Positions 8,401 to 13,673 of a stretch of DNA of 23,469 nt are shown here, in pieces. The notes beneath the pieces were generated by a model that ran no database searches, was not told the origin of the DNA, and saw only the letters and a list, made by a program, of their open reading frames with translations. Position numbers and translations under genes: made by a program. The stretch is taken from the IMG/VR virus record IMGVR_UViG_3300017752_000173, positions 1-23,469 of that record. One strand, given 5' to 3'. Every line of letters starts with the position of its first letter. Positions within the stretch are counted from its first letter, which is position 1. The stretch is from a virus.

Positions 8401-11400
8401 ACATCTCCTTTGAGAATGTTAGTTGTTACTTCTGGAGTTGTACCTAATACATTAAATACATTACCATATGATTCTGATTGTGCTGCGTAATAATATAATT
8501 GTGATGGTGCACTAGCTGATGGGGTAATCGTTAAGAAAGCTCCATTAGCACCAGGATTTACACTACTACTAACTACATTAATAAAGTATTGAGAACCACT
8601 GTCAGAATTTGTACCATCTAAATTTTCTGAAATTTTGAAATCAAATCCAGCATTAGAACTATCTGATAAATCAAAATAATAAGGGTTATCTTTAATAGTT
8701 TTAAATGTTGCTTTACCAACACCATCTATAAAGTACCTACTTTCTGATATTATTACTGAACGACTTGTTGGTATATTTTCTAATAAAATAGATGATGAAA
8801 CTACTAAAGAACCAGTTATAGTAGTATCACCTAATATATCAACATCACCTTGAAGAGATGAAGATGTATTTACTACAAATCCCTCATCAGGTGCAATTGA
8901 TGCGGTAAAAGAACCACTAGCTATAAAACTTCGTTGAATTACATCTTCGGAAAGTGCCGATAATGGAATATCAAATAAATCTCTACCACTACCACTAAAC
9001 GAACCACTAAATTCATCAGCTATAATCTTTGGAGTAGTAATTGATTCCGTTACATTTAATGTTCCATCTATTCTTAGATTATCTTCAATTCGTGAATCTA
9101 AGTATGGGAATTCATTAACAACATTAATAACAGCTGACCCAGCCATACCACCATGATTCAAACAATAGTAGTAAAGTTGAGTTGGTGTTTCTGATGTTAT
9201 TAATATACTAACTTGAGAACCTGCACTTCCAGCATCAATACTACCAGTAGTTACACTTGAAGTATATTCAGTTCCAGAAGAATGAATACCATTTAATGTT
9301 GTAGAAAATTTTAATGGGTGAGTTTCATTTGATGTATCTGATTGGTCAAATGTATATGTACTACCACTTACTAAATATAAATCTGGATGTATTTGTCCAT
9401 CTATAAAATATTTGTTACCATCATCAGTTGAACCAACAGTAACTATTTTTGTTAAATTATCTTTTATTTGATTTGATGATGAAATAAATACACTACCACT
9501 AATAGTTACATCATCTTCAAATCTACCAGTTGAGTTTACTTCAAATCCTCTAGTCGGATGAACCGATGCAGTTACTGAACCACTTACAATTCTAAATGCT
9601 TCATCTGTAATTGCTGAACGAGGTATATTAAATAAAGATTCACCACTACCACTAAAAATAGATGCAGATACAGTTCCACTTACATCAATATCACCATCAA
9701 AAGATGCTGATGTATTTACAACAAACCCTAAGTTTGGAGAAATAGATGCCGTTGCTGAACCACTTGATATTCTTGGAGAATCTTCAGAAAGTGCAGATTG
9801 TGGAATATCAAATAAATTAGCACCACTACCACTAAATGATGAACTAACATCAAGTTGTACATTTCCACTTACAAATAAAGAGCCACTAAATATTGAACCA
9901 CTTTCAACAGATTTTACTACAAATCCAAAGTTTGGAGAAACTGATGCGGTTACTGAACCACTTGATATTAATGGTGCATCCTCTGAAAGTGCTGATTGTG
10001 GAATATTAAATAATCCACTACCATCCCCAACAAATCCACTGGAACTTATAAATTTACTTGATGTTAAATTACCAAATATAGAAGTATCACCAAATAATGT
10101 TTGTTTATCACTTCCAGTATTATCACCAAATATATTTGAACCAGAAGAATAAATTATTGATGATGAAATAAAATCAGTAAATATTTCGTTAGCTGTAATT
10201 CTACCAACAACAGTTAAATCATTATCAATTGTTAAATCACCTTGTATAGAAGCTGATGTATTTACTACAAATCCTAAGTTAGGTGAAATAGATGCGGTTG
10301 CTGAACCACTAGCAATTCTAACAGCATCTTCAGAAAGTGCTGATTGAGGGATATTATTTAAATCCGAACCATCACCACTAAATGAACCACTAAATGAACC
10401 AGTAATTTCATCAGCTATAATTTTTGGAACATCTAATGTTTCTGTTATAGAAACACTACCACTAAATTCAGATTTTACTGAACCTGTTCCGAATACTTTA
10501 AATGTACCATCGGGTAAAACCGATGCGGTTACTGAACCAGTTGTGATTAAATTAGAAATTAGTGCATCTTCAACTAACGCAGATTTTGGTATATCAAATA
10601 ATTCCGCACCACTACCACTAAATACACTACCACTACTTAATTGAACACTACCACTAAATATAGAACCACTATCTATTGAGGTTACTCTAAATACATTATC
10701 ATCAGTTGAAGCAGTTACACTACCAGTTCCAATAAAAACTGCTTCTCTCGATACTAACGCTTCAATTGATTCTTGTGCATCATTAGAAAGTGCTGAGAAT
10801 GGTATATCAAATAAATCTTCACCACTACCACTATATTTTGAACCACTATTTAATTGAACTGCACCACTAACAAATACCGAACCACTTAATTCAGTTGTTA
10901 CTGAAGCCGTTGATTGTACTCTAAAGAAACCATCAGTTGAAACCGATGCGGTTACTGAACCAGTAGATATTAAGTTCGAAATAAGTGCATCATCCGTTAA
11001 TGCAGTTCTTGGTATATTGAATAATTGTTCACCACTACCACTAAAGAATGAACCACTACTTAAAAATACAGAACCTGTAAAAGTAGAACCACTTAATTCT
11101 GATTCTACAACTAATCCAAAGTTTGGAGAAACTGATGCGGTTACTGAACCACTTCTAATATTATTTGTAATAAGTGCATCTTCAGTAAGTGCTGATTTTG
11201 GTATATCAAATAACTCTGCACCACTACCACTAAATATACTACCACTACTTAATCTTAAACTACCACTAAATGTTGAACCACTAGCTTCGGATTTTACAAC
11301 AAATCCATCAGCATCAGAAACCGATGCAGTTACACTACCAGTTGCTAATAAACCAGCTTCAAAAGCAAGAACTGCTTCAACAGCGTCTTGAGCATCATCT

Positions 11401-12746
11401 GAAAGTGCTGCTAATGGTACATTAAATAATTTTTCACCACTACCAGAAATAAATGAACCACTACTTAAGAATATTGAACCTGTAAATGTAGAACCACTAT
11501 CTAATGAGTTTACTACAAAACCAGTATCAGGTGATACGGAAGCAGTTACTGAACCACTAATAATTAAATTCGTTTCTAATGCATCTTCGGTAAGTGCTGA
11601 ACGAGGAATATCGAAAAGATTAGCACCACTACCACTAAATATACTACCACTATTAAGTTGAACTGCTCCACTTACAAATATTGAACCACTAAATTCAGAT
11701 TTTACTGAACCAGTTGATTCTACCTTAAAAACTCCAGATGGGTCTAAAGATGCGGTTACTGAACCTGTTACGATTCTTGATGAATCAAATGCATCATCGG
11801 TAAGTGCAGTTCTTGGAATGTTAAAAAGATTTTCACCACTACCACTAAATGAAGAACCACTATTTAATTCTATATTTCCACTAACTAAAAGTGAACCACT
11901 TAATTCAGTTGTTACTGAACTACTACCAAATACTCTAAAGAATCCAGAATCATCAACAGATGCACTTACTGAACCAGTTGCTATGATTGGAGTAACTAAT
12001 GCATCAGGTGCTAGTGCTGATTTTGGAATGTTAAATAATCCCTCACCACTACCACTAAAGAATGAACCACTATTTAATTCAATAGTTCCACTTGCGAATG
12101 TAGAACCACTTAATTCAGTTATTCCTACTATTATAGTATCTGATAAAGATGATGTTCCTTCTACACTAAATCCTCCAGTAACATTTGTATCACCATTTAT
12201 TTCTAATGAACCAGTAATTCCAACTGAACCTGTAAATTCTTGCTTATCAGTAAGTTCATCACCAAAGATATTTGAACCAGATGAAAAAATAACTGAAGAG
12301 GAAATAATTTCTACAATTAATTCTCTAGCTACAATACGATTATCAACAATTAAATCACCAGTAACTCTTACATCACCATCTACATCTACATCACCATTAA
12401 ATGATGATGATACATTTACTAAGAATCCAGTATTTGGTGAAATTGATGCTGATGCAGAACCTGATAATAATCTTACTGCTTCTGGAAGGTTATTTAATTC
12501 AGAACCATCTCCACTAAATGAACCACTAAATGAACCAGTAACTTGCTCTAATTGAAGTGTTGTAACAAATAAACGATTACCATCAGCATCAGAAGCAACA
12601 AGAGCAATAGAACCAGAAGAAAGTGAACCACTCTCAGGTACACCTAAGTTTGGTTCAGCCTCATTCAGCCTTAGATATTCATATCTATTCTCCGATACAT
12701 CGGAGGGCCTTATTACTTTAACCTTTCCGCTTAATAATTGGCTCAT
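1989..12746 (-). CDS. Giant modular tail fibre with collagen-like tracts and cupredoxin-like domains
   Basis: This is a 3585-residue protein. Residues 1-90 (MSQLLSGKVKVIRPSDVSENR, then SGSFSGSFSGDGSELNNLPEA) are probably the virion-attachment end. About 85-1920 holds some 21 SGS-type repeats, interrupted by two cupredoxin-like domains (1112-1211 and 1337-1435). Then come a fibre beta domain (~1989-2053), an ASYA segment (~2065-2197), a VLVIDESTGKVFKRDV strand region, collagen-like block 1 (2261-2420), a third cupredoxin-like domain (2427-2531), collagen-like block 2 (2534-3427) and a C-terminal beta domain (3428-3585). The architecture fits a very long trimeric fibre. Start: first ATG of the frame, 23 bases after the previous stop, with only AAGAAC as a weak upstream site. 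The gene ends with tandem stops TAA TGA. No catalytic motif is visible. Fibre identity is strong; receptor and exact attachment site are unknown. Confidence 0.85.
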   Translation of the reverse strand: MSQLLSGKVKVIRPSDVSENRYEYLRLNEAEPNLGVPESGSLSSGSIALVASDADGNRLFVTTLQLEQVTGSFSGSFSGDGSELNNLPEAVRLLSGSASASISPNTGFLVNVSSSFNGDVDVDGDVRVTGDLIVDNRIVARELIVEIISSSVIFSSGSNIFGDELTDKQEFTGSVGITGSLEINGDTNVTGGFSVEGTSSLSDTIIVGITELSGSTFASGTIELNSGSFFSGSGEGLFNIPKSALAPDALVTPIIATGSVSASVDDSGFFRVFGSSSVTTELSGSLLVSGNIELNSGSSFSGSGENLFNIPRTALTDDAFDSSRIVTGSVTASLDPSGVFKVESTGSVKSEFSGSIFVSGAVQLNSGSIFSGSGANLFDIPRSALTEDALETNLIISGSVTASVSPDTGFVVNSLDSGSTFTGSIFLSSGSFISGSGEKLFNVPLAALSDDAQDAVEAVLAFEAGLLATGSVTASVSDADGFVVKSEASGSTFSGSLRLSSGSIFSGSGAELFDIPKSALTEDALITNNIRSGSVTASVSPNFGLVVESELSGSTFTGSVFLSSGSFFSGSGEQLFNIPRTALTDDALISNLISTGSVTASVSTDGFFRVQSTASVTTELSGSVFVSGAVQLNSGSKYSGSGEDLFDIPFSALSNDAQESIEALVSREAVFIGTGSVTASTDDNVFRVTSIDSGSIFSGSVQLSSGSVFSGSGAELFDIPKSALVEDALISNLITTGSVTASVLPDGTFKVFGTGSVKSEFSGSVSITETLDVPKIIADEITGSFSGSFSGDGSDLNNIPQSALSEDAVRIASGSATASISPNLGFVVNTSASIQGDLTIDNDLTVVGRITANEIFTDFISSSIIYSSGSNIFGDNTGSDKQTLFGDTSIFGNLTSSKFISSSGFVGDGSGLFNIPQSALSEDAPLISSGSVTASVSPNFGFVVKSVESGSIFSGSLFVSGNVQLDVSSSFSGSGANLFDIPQSALSEDSPRISSGSATASISPNLGFVVNTSASFDGDIDVSGTVSASIFSGSGESLFNIPRSAITDEAFRIVSGSVTASVHPTRGFEVNSTGRFEDDVTISGSVFISSSNQIKDNLTKIVTVGSTDDGNKYFIDGQIHPDLYLVSGSTYTFDQSDTSNETHPLKFSTTLNGIHSSGTEYTSSVTTGSIDAGSAGSQVSILITSETPTQLYYYCLNHGGMAGSAVINVVNEFPYLDSRIEDNLRIDGTLNVTESITTPKIIADEFSGSFSGSGRDLFDIPLSALSEDVIQRSFIASGSFTASIAPDEGFVVNTSSSLQGDVDILGDTTITGSLVVSSSILLENIPTSRSVIISESRYFIDGVGKATFKTIKDNPYYFDLSDSSNAGFDFKISENLDGTNSDSGSQYFINVVSSSVNPGANGAFLTITPSASAPSQLYYYAAQSESYGNVFNVLGTTPEVTTNILKGDVDVTGSFDVSEKITANKIEADEISGSFSGSFVGDGSQLTNVQADLSPVIASGSATASVESGESFVVTAISGSEFKSSLDVSGSVSIGFLTGSKNLSVTGSVDIAESVSASFFVGDGSQLTNVQAAAAPLISSGSATASVASGDTFVVTAPTGGAVFTGSIVTSGSITVGGGGVFTGDGSGLTNIDIANLSLNVTQLSSGSATASLSETEFKVFNETSSIAVDSSFSGSVIISESLDVGGIITGDGSGITNIDIANLAIDSSKIFTGSVTASVDPLGFFRVENLDSNINSGSVKVEISGSLHVSQSITASLYKGDGGGLFNIPLDALEDLELDRIVSGAAEARVDPTAGLIVNKPISGTLFTGDGGGLFNIPAEALEDLELNLIISGGISASVDNIEGFRVFSPTSGSTFIGNIEIPSGSGFFSGSGEGLFNIPADAIEGLDQSRILSGSVTASVTPDDGFVVRSIDSGSTFFGDVTFQNDVSASKITVTDEIFSPRITSSFVGSYQGENVGIDVPDDLDILVFDADANKFRPVTQFGDTAVFPFSDVTQVTFQHNFAIDYPVVQIYETGSNGQIIPQAIESIDSSSVRVTFSGLTSGQAVIGTGGRLAGFVQGSDVVGSVLSASYARNADLAQTASNLFGFDSASLAEIANLDNYIQNDQTASMTVLSASYAETASFAVNAGDFNTDNFVRTDQTASMTVLSASYALSASYAINAVSAEDYVRNDQTASMTVLSASYAATASFALNAGDFLGENFLPNTGTGSFVGRFEVSGSLVSSGSTQFVGLQTGSSDTVLVIDESTGKVFKRDVTAVSGTSGTGGTSGSSGSSGTTGTAGSSGSSGTSGTAGTSGSSGTAGTSGTAGTSGSSGTGGSSGTSGSSGTAGTSGSSGTSGSSGTSGSSGSSGTSGSSGTSGTSGTSGSSGTSGTSGTSGSSGSSGSSGSSGTSGTAGTSGSTGTSGTSGSSGTSGTSGTAGREGGALFIVRTPGGNNYTIDGYSGNQPSLTLVRGELYYFDVSNVSSSHPFALRLESGDNTTVPGTTNNDAGAGVHSTSTLIEYRVPENAPNNIYYQCSVHGSMLGTINIVDKYGTSGTSGSSGTSGSSGTGGSSGTSGSSGSSGISGSSGTSGTSGSSGSSGSGGTSGSSGSSGSSGSSGTSGTSGSSGTSGTSGSSGSSGSSGSSGTSGSSGSSGTSGQEGSSGSAGTSGSSGTSGSSGSTGTNGTSGTSGTSGTSGAEGSSGSAGTSGTSGTNGTSGSSGTSGSSGTSGTSGTSGTTGTSGTSGTSGSGGSAGTSGTSGTSGTTGSEGTSGTSGTSGSSGTSGSDGTSGSSGTSGTSGTSGSSGTSGSAGTSGTSGSNGTSGSAGTSGTTGTSGTSAEGSSGTAGTSGTSGTTGTSGSAGTSGTSAEGSSGTSGTSGTSGSSGTSGTSGTSGSSGTSAEGSSGTSGTSGTTGTSGTTGTSGSSGTSAEGSSGTSGTSGTNGTSGSSGTSGSAGSSGTSGTSGSSGVDGTFFGSSGSSGTAGSSGTSGLGSDGTSGTTGLDGTFFGSSGTSGTSGTSGSSGSSGTAGSSGTTGTSGIDGENGANGTNGTSGSSGQDGTNFGTAGTSGTSGTTGTSGSSGTTGTSGSSGLDGTNFGTAGTSGTSGAGTSGTSGESGSSGTSGTTGTSGVDGTFFGSSGTAGTSGTSGAGTSGSSGVSGTSGTSGQDGTFFGSAGSSGTTGTGGSSGSSGTSSTAGTSGTTGTSGSSGQDGTFFGSSGTHGTSGTSGSTGTAGTAGTGGSSGTSGTTGTSGIDGTFFGSSGSSGTRGTSGESGTSGVSGTAGSSGTSGQDGTLFGSSGSSGTSGISGSSGTSGESGSAGTSGTSGQDGTLFGSSGSSGTRGTAGSSGSSGTASTAGSSGTAGTSGTSGLDGTLFGSSGSSGTGGTSGSSGTSGITGEGGSSGSSGTAGTSGLDGTLFGSSGTSGTSGTSGSSGETGSSGSSGTSGSSGLLNVDNDAEDRVVTMEGDGTANAEANLTFNGNLLDVTGDLDVSDATFSTRFHENYYDIGNSSGTTNIDLTEGNNFRINRTGSITISLSNAPTGPRAIGFTLVLEDGSGGTATVSWPGIIQWANGAAPTLTANGKDILVFYTYDGGSTYYGFLSANNVS
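2466..5147 (-). repeat. Collagen-like Gly-X-Y tract, block 2 (about 894 residues)
   Basis: Residues 2534-3427 have Gly at nearly every third position, with X and Y almost always Thr, Ser or Ala and occasional Asn, Glu, Asp, Arg, His. I saw no proline. Serine is written with both AGT and TCN codons and Gly with GGA and GGT, so the repeat is conserved in protein rather than as a simple DNA repeat. The N-terminal third is nearly regular. Four SAEG breaks lie at about 4286, 4197, 4104 and 4015, and twelve DGT[FLN]FG breaks lie from 3902 down to 2571. The long stop-free plus-strand frames across this block are a by-product of this codon pattern. Confidence 0.85.
5154..5468 (-). other. Cupredoxin-like domain 3, intact type 1 copper ligand set
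   Basis: Residues 2427-2531 lie between the two collagen-like blocks. They begin FIVRTPGGNNYTIDG, then LTLVRGELYYFDVSN, SSHPFALRLESGD and NIYYQCSVHGSMLGTINIV. The candidate copper ligands are His2468 (in SSHPF), Cys2517, His2520 and Met2523. The C-x2-H-x2-M spacing is that of amicyanin, where the ligands are His53, Cys92, His95 and Met98. Copper binding is inferred from the motif only. Confidence 0.7.
5487..5966 (-). repeat. Collagen-like Gly-X-Y tract, block 1 (about 160 residues)
   Basis: Residues 2261-2420 are of GTSGSSGTAG type, uninterrupted in register as far as I can follow. The block starts right after KVFKRDVTAVS and ends in GREGGALF, where cupredoxin-like domain 3 begins. It contains no DGTxFG or SAEG breaks, unlike block 2, and no proline that I saw. 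Confidence 0.85.
6155..6552 (-). repeat. ASYA-type repeats in the fibre
   Basis: Residues about 2065-2197 repeat the unit NDQTASMTVLSASYA followed by xTASFAxNAGDF. Four SASYA clusters occur, three of them with the full DQTASMTVL leader. At DNA level a 36-base stretch is identical at 6196-6231 and 6292-6327 and has two mismatches at 6394-6429, so these units were copied recently. Alanine-rich units of this kind are common just before the distal parts of phage fibres; a trimeric coiled or triple-beta packing is likely. Confidence 0.7.
6590..6780 (-). other. Fibre beta domain (VTFQHNF ... PVVQIYE type)
   Basis: Residues about 1989-2053 read DVTQVTFQHNFAIDYPVVQI, then PQAIESIDSSSVRVTFSG and SGQAVIG. 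The order T-x-x-HN, PVVQ-x-Y, I-x-x-DSSSV-x-V-x-F and G-x-AVIG is a recurrent small domain in phage fibres and receptor-binding proteins. It marks the change from SGS repeats to the alanine-rich and collagen-like parts. Confidence 0.6.
8442..8738 (-). other. Cupredoxin-like domain 2, copper ligands lost
   Basis: Residues 1337-1435 align with domain 1: RYFIDGVGKATFKT, NPYYFDLSDSSNAGFDFKIS and QLYYYAAQSESYGNVFNVLG. The His-Pro is replaced by Ala-Gly, and the Cys, His and Met positions are Ala1421, Ser1424 and Tyr1427. The fold markers YFIDG, YYFD and QLYYY are kept. This copy cannot hold a type 1 copper site and appears purely structural. Confidence 0.6.
9114..9413 (-). other. Cupredoxin-like domain 1, intact type 1 copper ligand set
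   Basis: Residues 1112-1211 read KYFIDGQIHPDLYLVSGSTY, TFDQSDTSNETHPLKFS, then QLYYYCLNHGGMAGSAVINV. The candidate ligands are His1143, Cys1195, His1198 and Met1201, the same H...C-x2-H-x2-M arrangement as domain 3. The domain sits inside the SGS repeat array, 125 residues before the ligand-free copy. Confidence 0.7.
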
Positions 12747-12769
12747 TTATTTGTGTTCTTAATATATAA

Positions 12770-13630
12770 TTATTCGTTTGCACTTTCAAGTATCGATAGA
12801 ATTACCGTTAAATCGGTAGAACCTGATACAATTAGTGAAAATTGTTGTTCTAATACTAATTTACCCGCCACAATCGGTGATAATGAATCTCCAGCAGGTA
12901 TCGTTACATTTGTAATTAAATCAACGGGTTCTTGTTCAACTCTCGTTGGATTTGATATGGTATCAGATATTGCATCAAACAAATTAACTGAAGCACTGAT
13001 TGAACCTGATTCTGCTATTAATGTATTATCAAAAGATTGTGTAACACTATCTTGATATAATCTAGGTATATCAATTGAACCCGTTACAGATTCATTAATA
13101 AGTATTTGTTGTACTAATAAATTAGCGTAATCTATCGATTGATAAGATGCTGTATAATAATCATTAGGTATTAAGATTTCTCCGTTCTTATTATAATAAG
13201 AAAGAGCTGCTTTTTTACTCTGAAGTGTTCCTCCTTCGATTAAATCCGCCTCAACACCATCCACAGCAGTTCTAACATATCCTTCAAAGAAAGAAGATGT
13301 AAAACTAAATGGAATTTGTGTTAAATTGTTTTGAAAATTTGTGTATGCCGCTGATTCTTTTTCTAAAAATGTTTGATTTTTAGCTATAAGTGCGGATGCG
13401 CTTAAAAAACTACCCGAATTACTTATTGAATCTACTTGTGGAACTGGCAAATCCCTATTACTTGTTATACTAATAGTAACGGGTTCATCTGTAGTTCCAG
13501 TATTCGTTATTTGAGCAGATAATAAAATAGTAGAAACTCCTTTTGGAGCTGAATATACTACATCATCATCACCTGTCAAAGTGGTAAGTACGGATTTAAA
13601 TGCGTTTAGTGGTATTAATTCTTCTGCCAT
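12770..13630 (-). CDS. Virion protein: small beta-sandwich with an inserted A-type module
   Basis: This is a 286-residue protein. Residues 1-~60 (AFKSVLTTLTG, VVYSAPKGVSTILLSAQITN, PVTISITSN) and about 235-286 (ITNVTIPAGDSLSPIVAGKL, VLEQQFSLIVSGSTDL, ILSILESANE) look like the two halves of one small beta-sandwich, the same kind as the partial protein at 1-198. Between them, about residues 73-220, is a stretch matching module A of the neighbouring giant protein: LIAKNQTFLEKESAAYTN, AVDGVEADLIEGGTLQSKKA, ALSYYNKNGEI, SIDYANLLVQQIL. This copy lacks the Cys-x-RD of the other A modules. The gene lies 43 bases after the giant gene and 23 bases before the fibre gene. AGGAT abuts the ATG too closely to be a good ribosome site. 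It is probably a structural adaptor; that role is inferred. Confidence 0.7.
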   Translation of the reverse strand: MAEELIPLNAFKSVLTTLTGDDDVVYSAPKGVSTILLSAQITNTGTTDEPVTISITSNRDLPVPQVDSISNSGSFLSASALIAKNQTFLEKESAAYTNFQNNLTQIPFSFTSSFFEGYVRTAVDGVEADLIEGGTLQSKKAALSYYNKNGEILIPNDYYTASYQSIDYANLLVQQILINESVTGSIDIPRLYQDSVTQSFDNTLIAESGSISASVNLFDAISDTISNPTRVEQEPVDLITNVTIPAGDSLSPIVAGKLVLEQQFSLIVSGSTDLTVILSILESANE

Positions 13631-13673
13631 ATCCTATATAAATATTTCTTTTATTTTTATTCACTTTTTTTTA

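Larger units (their letters stand above)
6990..12480 (-). repeat. About 21 tandem SGS-type fibre repeats
   Basis: These cover residues about 90-1920. The usual unit is about 65 residues: SGSVTASVSPxxGFVVxS, then SGSxFSGSVxLSSGS, then SGSGxxLFxIPxxALxxDA. Some units instead carry GDGSxLTNI. I count 21 occurrences of the SGS[VAF]TAS...GF.V-type motif, some degenerate (for example SGAAEARV). Units 5 and 8 share an insertion (DDAQDAVEAV and NDAQESIEAL), which points to duplication of a three-unit block. A longer segment with SSGSNIFGD occurs twice, near 12260-12310 and 10095-10150. The units probably form triple-stranded beta-helical shaft. Confidence 0.75.

Noticed and set aside
11818-12555. Plus-strand frame of 245 codons, and similar ones at 11017-11391 and 6817-7494
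   Set aside because: They recur wherever the SGS repeats recur and follow the repeat period, so they are shadows of the minus-strand fibre.
13631-13673. Transcription terminator in the A/T-rich gap between the giant gene and the 286-residue gene
   Set aside because: There are A and T runs but no stem-loop preceding a T run on the minus strand, so read-through is more likely.
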